A program made the position numbers and the translations under genes. From Stenotrophomonas sp. NA06056 (GTDB lineage Bacteria; Pseudomonadota; Gammaproteobacteria; Xanthomonadales; Xanthomonadaceae): a stretch of 64,000 nucleotides of DNA. Each line of letters starts with the position of its first letter. Position 1 is the first letter of the stretch. The notes under the pieces are model-generated. The model saw only the letters and a program-made list of their open reading frames with translations, had not been told where the DNA came from and searched no databases. Where the stretch lies: assembly GCF_013364355.1 (NCBI RefSeq), contig NZ_CP054931.1, positions 2,976,001 to 3,040,000 on the forward strand, in the 5' to 3' direction. This document shows, one piece after another, positions 31,095-40,345 of this stretch.

Positions 31095-32167
31095 CGCAGC
31101 AGTGCCTGCGCCTGTTGCCACATATCACGCAGCACGTCGGCGGCCGGCGCGGCCGGTGCCATCCACGCCGACTGCCCGGCCCAGGCCTGCATCGCAGCAA
31201 GCCGGTTTTCCTGCGTGGCCTGCTTGCGCATGGCGGCGGTCAGGCCACGCTGCACCGGATACGGGCGCGGCGAGGGCGCGCCCTCGGCGGCAGCGGCGCG
31301 CACGTAGGCGGTCGCCAGGCCACGGCCCAGGCGCCCACTGAACGCACGGGTCGGCCAGGTGTCTTCGGGTTCGCTGCGGGCCAATGCATCGGCCCATGCC
31401 GGTGCCAACGCCGCTTCGGGTGTGCGCAGGAAGGCCGTGCCGATCTGCACCGCGCTGGCCCCGAGCATCAGGGCAGCGGCAATGCCGCGACCGTCGCCGA
31501 TTCCGCCCGCAGCGATCACCGGAATCTTCAGGTTGTCCGCCAGCCGCGGCAGCAGTGCGAACAGGCCGACCAGCTGCTGCTCGGCACGTATCGGATCGAA
31601 GGCGCCGCGATGGCCACCGGCTTCGGCACCCTGCGCGACCACCGCGTCAGCACCTGCGTCCTGCGCGGCGCGCGCTTCGGCCAGCGTCGTGGCGCAGGCA
31701 ATCCAGGCGATGCCGGCATCCTTCAACTGCTGCACATGACGCGGCGACAGCACCCCCATGATGGTCGACGCCACCGACGGCCGTGCCGCCAGCAGCGCAC
31801 TGAACTGCTCCTCGAAATCGGCAGGCGTGGCATCCGCTGCGCTGGCCGCAACCTCCGGCCCCCACTGGCCCAGAAAAGTGCGTGTGGCGGCCTCGGCGGC
31901 TACGTCACGCACCGGCGCGGGATCGGGCAACCACAGGTTTACCTGCGCCGGACCGCTGGACGCGGCCCGGAAGTCCTGCATCCAGCGGCCGATATCAGCC
32001 GCGGGCGACAGCACCGCCCCCATCGCGCCCATGCTGCCGGCGTTGGCCAGCGTGGCGGAAAGCGGAACCGGGCAGGCGCCGGCCATCGGTGCCAGCAGGA
32101 TCGGCAGCTGCAATGAAAAACGCCGACAGAAATCGTCGGCGCGTTCGAGAATCGGCGAAAGGCTCAC
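31091..32167 (-). CDS. Nitronate monooxygenase family flavoprotein
   Basis: An FMN-dependent TIM-barrel enzyme of about 358 residues that oxidises nitronates (toxic nitroalkane anions); some relatives act on other substrates. Features: [16 protein letters not shown] at the N-terminus, [11 protein letters not shown] with the catalytic His, [18 protein letters not shown] and [12 protein letters not shown] forming the phosphate site. GTG 32167 fits the family start, with AGG upstream; a GTG at 32212 would add 15 residues. The stop overlaps the pabC start by 4 bases, so the two are co-translated although no pathway link is obvious. Confidence 0.87.
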   Translation of the reverse strand: MSLSPILERADDFCRRFSLQLPILLAPMAGACPVPLSATLANAGSMGAMGAVLSPAADIGRWMQDFRAASSGPAQVNLWLPDPAPVRDVAAEAATRTFLGQWGPEVAASAADATPADFEEQFSALLAARPSVASTIMGVLSPRHVQQLKDAGIAWIACATTLAEARAAQDAGADAVVAQGAEAGGHRGAFDPIRAEQQLVGLFALLPRLADNLKIPVIAAGGIGDGRGIAAALMLGASAVQIGTAFLRTPEAALAPAWADALARSEPEDTWPTRAFSGRLGRGLATAYVRAAAAEGAPSPRPYPVQRGLTAAMRKQATQENRLAAMQAWAGQSAWMAPAAPAADVLRDMWQQAQALLR

Positions 32168-32255
32168 GCGACGCACCTGTGGGAGGAGTCGCTGCCAGCA
32201 TACGCCAGACACTATGGACGGGAGCGTCGCGTCGAGCGATCCGCTCCCGCCTGGC

Positions 32256-32690
32256 TCAGCGTGCAGACACCGCGTAGGTGCGGACCAGCTGGCTGTCCAT
32301 TTCTTCGTTGAACGTGAACGTCACATAGCGTGCGTCATCCGCGGCGAACTCTTCCTCGGCGCTGGCGCGGCCGATCTCGGTGCCCTCGGCATCCAGCGCA
32401 CGCGCCACCAGCTTGCCCTTGAAGGCCTTGTCGGCCACCACGTAGACCGCCGCGTCCTTGGAGCCCATGCCACGGCTCTTGCCCAGGGTGACGGTAAGCC
32501 CGCGCGCGGCCAGAGCCGGATCGGCCTGCAGCGTCACGTTCATCTTCTTGTCCACGCCCTCGCCCAGCCCGGCGACGAAATCGGCGGCGGTGCCGCTGAT
32601 GGCGCTACCGGCCTTCTGCGACACGGAGGTGTCGTCCTTGCAGGCAACCAGGCCCAGGGCCAGCGCCATCACCACGATCGACTTGTTCAT
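32256..32690 (-). CDS. Predicted lipoprotein of unknown function
   Basis: A 144-residue lipoprotein. The signal [20 protein letters not shown] carries lipobox LVAC. The residue after the cysteine is Lys then Asp-Asp, which does not clearly fit the inner-membrane retention rule. The rest is a small alpha/beta domain ([35 protein letters not shown]). AAGGA lies 6 bases before ATG 32690, favouring it over ATG 32696, which overlaps that ribosome site. It is a single gene between ffh and the nitronate monooxygenase, and I do not recognise the family. Confidence 0.78.
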   Translation of the reverse strand: MNKSIVVMALALGLVACKDDTSVSQKAGSAISGTAADFVAGLGEGVDKKMNVTLQADPALAARGLTVTLGKSRGMGSKDAAVYVVADKAFKGKLVARALDAEGTEIGRASAEEEFAADDARYVTFTFNEEMDSQLVRTYAVSAR

Positions 32691-32745
32691 GCACATTCCT
32701 TTGATTGATTCCGCGGGTTGTTCAAGCGTCCAATGCAGCGCGCAC

Positions 32746-34122
32746 TCAACGGAACGGCATGCCGCGGCCGCCCATGGCGCCCATCATGCCCTTCATGCTG
32801 CGCATCATGCCCTTCATGCCGCCGCCGGCCATCTTGCTCATCATCTTTTCCATCTGCATGTACTGCTTCATCAGCTTGTTGACGTCGGCCGGGGTCACGC
32901 CCGAGCCCTTGGCGATGCGTGCGCGACGCGAGCCATTGAGCAGGTTCGGGTTGCGTCGTTCCTTCTTGGTCATCGAGCCGATGATGGCGATCATGCGCGG
33001 CACTTCCTTGCCCTGGCTGACCTGCTGCTTGAGGTGCTCGGGAATCTGGCCCAGGCCCGGCAGCTTGTCCATCAGGCCGCCGATGCCGCCCATATTCTGC
33101 ATCTGCTCAAGCTGGTCGCGCATGTCGTTCAGATCGAACTTCTTGCCCTTGGCGACCTTCTCGGCCAGCTTCTGCGCCTTGTCCTTGTCGACCTGCTGCT
33201 CCACCTGCTCGACCAGCGACAGCACGTCGCCCATGTCGAGGATGCGGCTGGCGATACGGTCCGGGTGGAACACGTCCAGGCCTTCCGGCTTTTCGCTGAC
33301 ACCGACGAACTTGATCGGCTTGCCGGTGATGTAGCGCACGCTCAGCGCGGCGCCGCCACGGGCGTCACCATCGGTCTTGGTCAGGACCACGCCGGTCAGC
33401 GGCAACGCATCGCCGAAGGCCTTGGCGGTATTGGCCGCGTCCTGGCCGGTCATGGCGTCGACCACGAACAGGGTTTCAGCCGGGTTGACCGCGGCGTGCA
33501 GGGCCTTGATCTCGGCCATCATCGCTTCGTCGATGGCCAGGCGGCCGGCGGTATCGACCAGCAGCACGTCGACGAACGACTTGCGCGCGTCATCGATGGC
33601 GGCGCGGACGATGGCTTCCGGCTTCTGGTCGGCGCTGGACGGGAAGAACAGCACGCCCACCTGCTCGGCCAGCGTCTTCAGCTGCTCGATCGCCGCCGGA
33701 CGGTAGACGTCGGCCGAGACCACCATCACCTTCTTCTTGCGCTTTTCCTTCAGGTGCTTGGCCAGCTTGCCGACCGTGGTGGTCTTGCCGGCGCCCTGCA
33801 GGCCCGCCATCAGGATGATGGCCGGCGCGGGAACGTTGAGGTTCAGGTCGCTGGCTTCGGCGCCCATCACTGCGGTCAGCTCGTCGCGCACGACCTTGAT
33901 CAGGGCCTGGCCCGGGGTCAGCGACTTCAGCACTTCCTGGCCGACCGCACGCACCTTGATGCGCTCGATCAGGGCCTGCACCACCGGCAGCGCGACGTCG
34001 GCTTCGAGCAGCGCGATGCGGACCTCGCGGGTCGCCTCGCGGATGTTTTCTTCGGTCAGGCGGCCACGGCCGCGCAGGCGCTCGATGGTGCCGGAAAGGC
34101 GCTGGGTCAGGGACTCGAACAT
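32746..34122 (-). CDS. ffh: Signal recognition particle protein Ffh
   Basis: A 458-residue SRP54 GTPase that binds signal sequences with 4.5S RNA and targets ribosomes to FtsY at the membrane. The N domain starts MFESLTQRLSGTIERL. The G domain has GLQGAGKTTTVGKLAKHL, LLVDTAGR and LTKTDGDARGG. The M domain is Met-rich (YMQMEKMMSKMAGGGMKGMM) with RNA-binding RRARIAKGSG. ATG 34122 is the conserved start. A TATACT box (34169-34164) lies 42 bases upstream but has no good -35 partner. It diverges from the YpjD-like gene, an arrangement common in proteobacteria. Confidence 0.97.
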   Translation of the reverse strand: MFESLTQRLSGTIERLRGRGRLTEENIREATREVRIALLEADVALPVVQALIERIKVRAVGQEVLKSLTPGQALIKVVRDELTAVMGAEASDLNLNVPAPAIILMAGLQGAGKTTTVGKLAKHLKEKRKKKVMVVSADVYRPAAIEQLKTLAEQVGVLFFPSSADQKPEAIVRAAIDDARKSFVDVLLVDTAGRLAIDEAMMAEIKALHAAVNPAETLFVVDAMTGQDAANTAKAFGDALPLTGVVLTKTDGDARGGAALSVRYITGKPIKFVGVSEKPEGLDVFHPDRIASRILDMGDVLSLVEQVEQQVDKDKAQKLAEKVAKGKKFDLNDMRDQLEQMQNMGGIGGLMDKLPGLGQIPEHLKQQVSQGKEVPRMIAIIGSMTKKERRNPNLLNGSRRARIAKGSGVTPADVNKLMKQYMQMEKMMSKMAGGGMKGMMRSMKGMMGAMGGRGMPFR

Positions 34123-34244
34123 GCGGCGCAACCTGTCTGAAAGCGGGGGACAATAAGGCCCACAGTATAACGGGTCCACCGCGCTCCCCGGACTGCGACG
34201 CCAGGCCCGTCGCCAGCACCCCGGGGGTATGCGAAACTTCAACG

Positions 34245-35039
34245 ATGACAATCGTTCTCATCGCCGTCCTGCTCTACCTGGCCGCCAGCGCCCTGCTGGT
34301 GCGCGCCCTTGGTCGCGACGACGGTGTGACCTCGCCCGTCTGGCTGTGGCCTGCGCTGCCGGCGATGCTGCTGCATGGCAGCTACCACGTGCTGGTGGCG
34401 ATGCGCACGACCGGCGGACCGGACATGCACTTCTTTGCCGCGCTGTCGCTGGTCGGCCTGGGCATGGCCTGGCTGACCTCGCTGGTGGGCGCGCGCGGGC
34501 GCATGTCCACCCTGGGCGTGGTGGTGTTCCCGCTGGCCGCGCTGCTGCTGCTGGTCTACCACAGCTACGGCCACGAACCGAGCAAGCTGCTGGGCTGGCG
34601 TCTGGCCAGCCACGCCTGGCTGGCGCTGCTGGCCTACGCGACGTTGAGCATCGCCGCGCTGCTGGCGATCATGCTGTGGCTGCAGGAACGCGCGCTGCGC
34701 CGCCGTGAATTCCGCCCTTGGCTGCGTGCGCTGCCGCCGATGGCCGACCTTGAGTCGCTGCTGTTCCGGGTAATCACCGTCGGCTTCGCCCTGCTGACAC
34801 TGACCCTGGTCACCGGCGTGCTGTTCTTCGACGACCTGTTGGCGCAGAAGCTGGTGCACAAGACGGTGCTGAGCGTGCTGTCGTGGATCGTGTTCGGCGT
34901 GCTGCTGATCGGCCGCCGCCGCTATGGCTGGCGCGGCACCAAGGCGGTGCACTGGACGCTGACGGCGATGCTGTTGCTGCTGCTGGCGTTCTTCGGCAGC
35001 CAGTTCGTGATCGAACTGGTGTTCGGACATTCGCGCTAG
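34245..35039 (+). CDS. YpjD/HemX-like cytochrome c assembly-family membrane protein
   Basis: A 264-residue inner-membrane protein with about eight hydrophobic helices, in the CcsA/CcmC-like (CytC_asm) family. Recognisable parts: LHGSYHVLVAMRTTGG, ALLLLVYHSYGHEPS, SHAWLALLAYATLSIAAL and VHKTVLSVLSWIVFG, with the spaced histidines typical of the family. In E. coli YpjD has been tied to Mg2+ transport (CorE) on limited evidence; the haem-related role is by fold only. It diverges from ffh with 122 bases between. Function is uncertain; family membership is fairly sure. Confidence 0.85.
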   Translation: MTIVLIAVLLYLAASALLVRALGRDDGVTSPVWLWPALPAMLLHGSYHVLVAMRTTGGPDMHFFAALSLVGLGMAWLTSLVGARGRMSTLGVVVFPLAALLLLVYHSYGHEPSKLLGWRLASHAWLALLAYATLSIAALLAIMLWLQERALRRREFRPWLRALPPMADLESLLFRVITVGFALLTLTLVTGVLFFDDLLAQKLVHKTVLSVLSWIVFGVLLIGRRRYGWRGTKAVHWTLTAMLLLLLAFFGSQFVIELVFGHSR

Positions 35040-35042
35040 CAG

Positions 35043-35097
35043 CGTGCCGACCAACGGTCGGCAATCGAAGCACAGTAGATCCACGCCATGCGTGGAT
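35043..35097. repeat. SMAG element and a degenerate partner
   Basis: GTAG plus the hairpin ATCCACG-CCATG-CGTGGAT at 35075-35097 is a clear SMAG. Just before it, GTGCCGACC-AAC-GGTCGGCA (35043-35063) has the stem but lacks the GTAG head, probably a decayed copy. They lie between convergent genes. Confidence 0.78.
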
Positions 35098-35108
35098 GCC
35101 CCATCTGC

Positions 35109-35573
35109 TCAAGGCACCGGCTGGGCCAGGATCCTGCGCACCGAGCGGCCACTGTTGGTGAGGATGTCATCGACCTGCCAGCAGCCCTGCCCTTTGCGCA
35201 CCATCGGCAGGCGGGTCACGTAGGCCTTGTTCCAGACCGCATAGTGCATCTCGACCTGGCCCGCCGTGGCTGAGGCCTGCTTCCAGCTGTAGCGCACGGC
35301 GCCGTCGATGTCCCCGTCCTGTGCGTCCAGCCACGGATCGGAATCGATCGTGCAGATGCCCTCTTCGCGCACCTGGCAGGCGCGCTCGCCGCGCAGCGCC
35401 GCCGCGAAGGCAGGACTCACCAACGCAGCAGGCGGCTCGAGCAGATCGCCGTCACCGGTGGTTGCCTCGAAGAAGGCACGCGCAACACCAGCGGCATCCG
35501 CGCAGGCCGGTGCAGCGTGCGCGGTCGGTGCCAGCAACACGCCCAACATCATCCACTTCCCTGTGCTGCGCAT
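35109..35573 (-). CDS. Secreted protein, DUF3828-like
   Basis: A 154-residue exported protein with signal peptide MRSTGKWMMLGVLLAPTAHA. The mature part contains GVARAFFEATTGDGD, ALVSPAFAAALRGERAC, a central acidic stretch SDPWLDAQDGDI and a C-terminal CWQVDDILTNSGRSVRRIL. That last motif is typical of DUF3828 periplasmic proteins of unknown function. Cysteines at the N-terminus, centre and C-terminus could form disulphides. It is a single gene downstream of radA in orientation, with its own spacer. Confidence 0.7.
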   Translation of the reverse strand: MRSTGKWMMLGVLLAPTAHAAPACADAAGVARAFFEATTGDGDLLEPPAALVSPAFAAALRGERACQVREEGICTIDSDPWLDAQDGDIDGAVRYSWKQASATAGQVEMHYAVWNKAYVTRLPMVRKGQGCWQVDDILTNSGRSVRRILAQPVP

Positions 35574-35650
35574 CGTCCGTCTTCCGTGTGTGAGTACGTC
35601 ATTGTAGGTCAGCCAGGCGGGGGCACCGGGCTACATCGAGCGCCGCCACA

Positions 35651-37027
35651 TCACGCTGCGTCGATGGCCTCGGACAGGCGTTCGACCGCGATCACTTCCA
35701 TCCCCTTCACCGAGCCGCCCTTGGGTGCATTGGCCTTGGGCACGATGGCGCGCTTGAAGCCGTGGGTTGCCGCCTCGCGCAGGCGGTCCTCGCCATTGGG
35801 CACCGGCCGGATCTCACCGGACAGGCCGACTTCACCGAACGCGATGGTCTTCTCGGCCAACGGACGGTCCTGCAGCGAGGAGAGTACCGCCAGCAGCACC
35901 GGCAGGTCGGCGGCGGTCTCCTGCACGCGGATGCCACCGACGACGTTCACGAACACGTCCTGGTCGCCGACCAGCACGCCGCCATGCCGATGCAGCACCG
36001 CCAGCAGCATGGCCAGCCGGTTCTGTTCCAGGCCCACTGCCACGCGGCGCGGATTGGACAGCGGCGAGGCGTCGACCAGCGCCTGCACTTCCACCAGCAG
36101 CGGCCGGGTGCCCTCACGGGTGACCATCACGCAACTGCCCGGCTGATGCGTGCTGGCACCGGAAAGGAAGATCGCCGACGGATTGGAGACTTCCTTCAGG
36201 CCCTTGTCACCCATCGCGAACACGCCCAGTTCGTTGACCGCACCAAAGCGGTTCTTGAAGGCGCGCAGCAGGCGGAAGCGGCTGCCGCTCTCGCCTTCGA
36301 AATACAGCACGGCATCGACCATGTGTTCCAGCACGCGCGGGCCGGCGATGCCACCTTCCTTGGTCACATGGCCGACCAGGAACACCGCGGTTCCGGTTTC
36401 CTTGGCGAAACGTACCAGCCGCGCAGCGCTCTCGCGGACCTGGCTGACCGAACCGGGCGCGGCAGTCAGCGTCTCGGTCCACAACGTCTGTACCGAATCG
36501 GCCACGATCAGCCGCGGACCACTCTTGGTGGCGTGCTGCAGGATGGATTCGACACCGGTCTCGGCCAGCGCGTTGACGCCCTCCAGCGGCAGCTCCAGGC
36601 GGTGCGCACGGCCGGCGACCTGGGCCAGGGATTCCTCACCGGTGACATAGAGCACCGGCAGCACCGCGGCCATCTTCGCCACCGCCTGCAGCAACAGGGT
36701 GGATTTGCCGATGCCCGGGTCGCCACCGACCAGCACCACCGCGCCCTCGACCAGGCCGCCACCGAGCACCCGGTCGAACTCACCGATGCCGGTGCTGACC
36801 CGGTTGTGCTCGGTCTGCGCCACGTCCTTCAGTGCGGTGATCTTCGGCGGGTCGATCTTGCCCGCCCAGCCGGCACGGCGCGAGGCAGGCGCCTTGGCCG
36901 CCATCGCGCTCTCAAGGACGATTTCCGACAGCGCGTTCCAGGCGTTGCACTCGGTGCACTGGCCTTGCCACTTGCTGTATTCGGCGCCGCATTCATTGCA
37001 GACATACGCGGTGCGGGCTTTGGCCAT
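35651..37027 (-). CDS. radA: DNA repair/recombination ATPase RadA (Sms)
   Basis: A 458-residue RecA-like motor that drives branch migration in recombination repair. The N-terminal zinc finger is complete (CNECGAEYSKWQGQCTEC). Walker A is GGDPGIGKSTLLL and the RadA-specific KNRFG motif is in AFKNRFGAVNELG. The C-terminal Lon-like domain includes VGLSGEIRPVPNGEDRL. ATG 37027 starts the conserved MAKARTAYVC; the frame remains open upstream to 37177. It diverges from the MHYT-GGDEF-EAL gene with about 150 bases between. Confidence 0.97.
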   Translation of the reverse strand: MAKARTAYVCNECGAEYSKWQGQCTECNAWNALSEIVLESAMAAKAPASRRAGWAGKIDPPKITALKDVAQTEHNRVSTGIGEFDRVLGGGLVEGAVVLVGGDPGIGKSTLLLQAVAKMAAVLPVLYVTGEESLAQVAGRAHRLELPLEGVNALAETGVESILQHATKSGPRLIVADSVQTLWTETLTAAPGSVSQVRESAARLVRFAKETGTAVFLVGHVTKEGGIAGPRVLEHMVDAVLYFEGESGSRFRLLRAFKNRFGAVNELGVFAMGDKGLKEVSNPSAIFLSGASTHQPGSCVMVTREGTRPLLVEVQALVDASPLSNPRRVAVGLEQNRLAMLLAVLHRHGGVLVGDQDVFVNVVGGIRVQETAADLPVLLAVLSSLQDRPLAEKTIAFGEVGLSGEIRPVPNGEDRLREAATHGFKRAIVPKANAPKGGSVKGMEVIAVERLSEAIDAA

Positions 37028-37175
37028 CGGGAATTTCCTGCAGGGGCAACGAGCGTGGCAGGATAGCCGAGCCGGGTCGCACGCGCTGCGACCACTCAAG
37101 TCCCGCCCGCCGGTGCCGATAGCGGTGGCGGGCGTGCGCCTTGCGGGCGCCCCTCCCTTCTCCTCTGGATTCAAC

Positions 37176-39233
37176 ATGACTGGTAGTTACAGTCAGAGCC
37201 TGGTCGCCATCTCACTGCTGGTGGCAATGCTGGCATCGTATACCGCACTGGACATGGCCGGCCGCCTGGCTACCGCCGAGGGCCGCGTCGCGCGCTGGTG
37301 GCTGGCTGGCGGTGCCACCGCGATGGGCCTGGGCATCTGGTCGATGCACTTCATCGCGATGCTGGCCTTCAAGCTGCCGATTCCAGTCGGCTATGACCTG
37401 GCGATCACCCTGTACTCGCTGGCCGTGTCGATCGGCGCGTCGGCCTATGCGCTGTGGCTGGTGTCGCGGCCCAGCCTGCCGCTGCAGCGGCTGGCCGCCG
37501 GCGCGGTGCTGATGGGCCTGGGGATCGCGGCCATGCACTACCTGGGCATGGCCGCGATGCGGATGCAGCCCGGCATCGATTACCACCCCGGCTGGTTTGC
37601 CGCTTCGATCGCGGTGGCCATCGGTGCCGCCGGTGCAGCGCTGTGGATCGCCTTCCGGCTGCGCGTCGAACAACGCAATACCGTGCGCCTGCGGATGCTG
37701 GCATCGCTGGTGATGGGCCTGGCCATCGTCGGCATGCACTACACCGGCATGGCCGCCGCACGCTTCCCGGCCGGCAGCGTCTGCGGCGCCGTCGGCAGTG
37801 GCGGCATCGATCCCCGCTGGCTGGCCGTGCTGGTGATCGTGACCACCCTGGCCACGCTGGGCATCGCGTTGGTTGCCTCGTTGTTCGACCGCCAGATGCG
37901 CGTGCGTACTGGTCTTCTGGCCGACTCGCTGGCGCACGCCAATGACAAGCTGATCCAGGCGGCACTGCACGATCCGCTGACCCAGCTGCCGAACCGCATG
38001 CTGCTGCAGGACCGCATCGAGCAGGCCATCGAGAAAGCGCAACGCCGCCAGCAGTCGGTGGCGGTGATGTTCTGCGACCTGGACGGCTTCAAGGCCGTCA
38101 ACGATGCCTATGGCCACCAGCTGGGCGATCGCCTGCTGGTGGCGGTGGCCCAGCGCGTCGGGGCGCAACTGCGCCCGCAGGATACCCTCGCCCGCCTCGG
38201 CGGCGACGAGTTCGTGATCGTGCTGGCCATCGATGCGCCTGACGACGCGGCGGTGGTCGCCGAGCGGGTGATCGCTGCGGCCAGCGAACCGTTCGTGCTG
38301 GACGCTGCCGAACTGCAGGTCACCGCCAGCCTGGGCATTGCCCTGTATCCGGACGATGCCAGCGACGAACGCGAGTTGATGGCACACGCCGATGCGGCGA
38401 TGTACCACACCAAGGAAACCGGCCGGAACGGCTATACCTTCTTCATCCCTTCGATGCAGCTCAGTGCCAACCGCCAGCTGCGGCTGCTGCAGGACCTGCG
38501 CAAGGCGATCGCGCGCAGCGAACTGCTGCTGCACTACCAGCCGAAGTTCCCGGCGGCCGATGCTCCCGCCACCGGCGCCGAGGCGCTGCTGCGCTGGCAG
38601 CATCCGGAACTGGGGCTGCTGGCACCGGACGTGTTCATTCCCATCGCCGAACGCAGCGGCCTGATCCTGCCGATCGGCGATTGGGTGCTGGACCAGGCCT
38701 GCGCGCAGCTGCGGGCCTGGCATGACGGCGGGCATGGCCAGTGGACGATGGCGGTGAACCTGTCGCCGCTGCAGTTCGCCTCGCCTGCCCTGCTGGACAG
38801 CGTGCGTTCGGCACTGGAACGGCATCGCATCGAGCCGTCACGGTTGATCCTGGAGATCACCGAAACCACGGCAATGAAGGATGTCGAGGCCAGCCTGGCG
38901 ATCCTCAACGATCTGACCGCAATGGGCGTGCACATCGCCATCGACGACTTCGGCACCGGCTATTCCAGCCTGCTGTACCTCAAGCGAATGCCCGCCACCG
39001 AACTGAAGATCGACCGGGCGTTCGTGCATGACCTTGAACGCAATGACGAGGATGCGGCCATCGTCTCCTCGATCATCGCGCTGGGCCGCACCCTGCAGTT
39101 GCAGGTGGTCGCCGAGGGCGTGGAGACCCAGGCACAGCGCGATTACCTGAGTGAGCTGGGCTGCGACCAGTTGCAGGGTTACCACCTTGGACGGCCGATG
39201 GACGCCGAGGAGTTCCTGCGCAAGGTTGGTTGA
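37176..39233 (+). CDS. MHYT-GGDEF-EAL membrane c-di-GMP signalling protein
   Basis: A 685-residue protein with seven membrane helices forming an MHYT sensor (repeated motifs SMHFIAM, AMHYLGM, GMHYTGM, thought to bind copper and sense a diatomic gas). A GGDEF domain follows with intact RLGGDEFVIV and an EAL domain with AEALLRWQH plus IDDFGTGYSSLLYLK. Both diguanylate cyclase and phosphodiesterase sites look intact, so net activity cannot be read from sequence. ATG 37176 begins the first helix (MTGSYSQSLVAISLL). It acts on biofilm/motility signalling in general; targets are unknown. Confidence 0.93.
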   Translation: MTGSYSQSLVAISLLVAMLASYTALDMAGRLATAEGRVARWWLAGGATAMGLGIWSMHFIAMLAFKLPIPVGYDLAITLYSLAVSIGASAYALWLVSRPSLPLQRLAAGAVLMGLGIAAMHYLGMAAMRMQPGIDYHPGWFAASIAVAIGAAGAALWIAFRLRVEQRNTVRLRMLASLVMGLAIVGMHYTGMAAARFPAGSVCGAVGSGGIDPRWLAVLVIVTTLATLGIALVASLFDRQMRVRTGLLADSLAHANDKLIQAALHDPLTQLPNRMLLQDRIEQAIEKAQRRQQSVAVMFCDLDGFKAVNDAYGHQLGDRLLVAVAQRVGAQLRPQDTLARLGGDEFVIVLAIDAPDDAAVVAERVIAAASEPFVLDAAELQVTASLGIALYPDDASDERELMAHADAAMYHTKETGRNGYTFFIPSMQLSANRQLRLLQDLRKAIARSELLLHYQPKFPAADAPATGAEALLRWQHPELGLLAPDVFIPIAERSGLILPIGDWVLDQACAQLRAWHDGGHGQWTMAVNLSPLQFASPALLDSVRSALERHRIEPSRLILEITETTAMKDVEASLAILNDLTAMGVHIAIDDFGTGYSSLLYLKRMPATELKIDRAFVHDLERNDEDAAIVSSIIALGRTLQLQVVAEGVETQAQRDYLSELGCDQLQGYHLGRPMDAEEFLRKVG

Positions 39234-39243
39234 GCGGCAACCG

Positions 39244-39267
39244 CATCCACGCATGGCGTGGATCTAC
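39244..39267 (-). repeat. SMAG element after the c-di-GMP gene
   Basis: Reading minus, GTAGATCCACG-CCATG-CGTGGAT. The identical stem occurs at 35079-35097 and near 63.0-63.2 kb, marking it as one SMAG subfamily in this genome. Confidence 0.82.
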
Positions 39268-39314
39268 TGCACCTTCCGGATGCGTGGATGCATTTCCCAC
39301 GATGCCGCGACAAA

Positions 39315-39344
39315 CAGAAAGGCCGCCCGAGGGCGGCCTTTCTG
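39315..39344. terminator. Bidirectional intrinsic terminator past cyoD
   Basis: CAGAAAGGCCGCC-CGA-GGGCGGCCTTTCTG is a near-perfect dyad with A-rich and T-rich flanks. It lies 20 bases past the cyoD stop on the minus strand and also faces the c-di-GMP gene end on the plus strand, so it can stop both. Confidence 0.82.
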
Positions 39345-39365
39345 CGTGGCAACGTCGCGAAGACG

Positions 39366-39707
39366 TCAGTGCATCATGTGCACGTTCATGTTGTGCATGA
39401 CCCACAGGGTACCGACCACGATGATGCCGATCACCACCACGGTGAAGGCCGCAGCGTTGACGTTCCAGCGGCTCTCCGAAGAGCGGTCCAGGTGCAGGAA
39501 GAACACCAGGTGGACCAGCATCTGCAGCACCGCGGTGATGGCGATCACCACACCGTTCACGGTGCGCGAGAAATCACCCGACATCACCATGTAGAACGGG
39601 ATGACGGTCAGCACCACCGCCAGCACGAAGCCGATCAGGTACGACTTCACGGTGCCGTGGCTTTCGCCGCCGGCGGCGTGGTCGTGTGCATGGTTGTCAT
39701 GTGCCAT
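39366..39707 (-). CDS. cyoD: Cytochrome o ubiquinol oxidase subunit IV
   Basis: A 113-residue three-helix membrane subunit of the bo-type quinol oxidase, which reduces O2 to water while pumping protons. The N-terminus is His-rich ([14 protein letters not shown]), then KSYLIGFVLAVVLTVIPFY and QMLVHLVFFLHLD, characteristic of CyoD. The start ATG 39707 shares one base with the cyoC stop (TAATG), giving tight coupling. Fourth and last gene of cyoABCD; a strong terminator follows. Confidence 0.95.
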   Translation of the reverse strand: MAHDNHAHDHAAGGESHGTVKSYLIGFVLAVVLTVIPFYMVMSGDFSRTVNGVVIAITAVLQMLVHLVFFLHLDRSSESRWNVNAAAFTVVVIGIIVVGTLWVMHNMNVHMMH

Positions 39708-40345
39708 TACAGCGCTCCATTGAGGTAGACGACGGAGAACACGCCGATCCAGATCAGGTCCAGGAAGTGCCAGAACAGGCTCAGGCACGCCATGCGGGTC
39801 TTGTTGGTCGGGGTCAGGCCGTACTTCTTCAGCTGCACGAACATCACCAGCAGCCACAGCAGACCGGCACTGACGTGCAGGCCGTGCGTACCGACCAGGG
39901 CGAAGAACGCCGACAGGAAGGCACTGCGGTCCGGACCGTAACCCTGATGGATCAGGTGCTGGAACTCATAGACTTCCATGCACATGAAGCCGAAGCCCAG
40001 CAGCCAGGTGATGCCCAGCCACAGGAACATCTGACCGACCTGCTTGCGGTGCATGGAGATCATGCCCAGGCCGAAGGTCAGCGACGAGGTCAGCAGCAGC
40101 GCGGTTTCCCACGCCACGAACGGCAGCTCGAACAGGTCCTTCGCGCCGGGGCCACCATCGGTGCCGCCAGCCAGCACCACGTAGGTGGCAAACAGCGAGG
40201 CGAAGATGAGGCAGTCGCTCATCAGGTACACCCAGAAACCGAAGACGGTGTTGCCGCCGGTGTCGTGGTGCTCGTGGTCGTCATGGCCATGGGCCGCCGC
40301 GTGTGCGGCGTGCCCGTGGTTCACGGTGGAGGTATTGGTGCTCAT
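39707..40345 (-). CDS. cyoC: Cytochrome o ubiquinol oxidase subunit III
   Basis: A 212-residue five-helix subunit of the quinol oxidase. It carries a His-rich N-terminus ([18 protein letters not shown]) and the family text [38 protein letters not shown] and [19 protein letters not shown]. The start overlaps the cyoB stop (ATGA at 40345-40342). Complete and normal in length. Confidence 0.97.
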   Translation of the reverse strand: MSTNTSTVNHGHAAHAAAHGHDDHEHHDTGGNTVFGFWVYLMSDCLIFASLFATYVVLAGGTDGGPGAKDLFELPFVAWETALLLTSSLTFGLGMISMHRKQVGQMFLWLGITWLLGFGFMCMEVYEFQHLIHQGYGPDRSAFLSAFFALVGTHGLHVSAGLLWLLVMFVQLKKYGLTPTNKTRMACLSLFWHFLDLIWIGVFSVVYLNGAL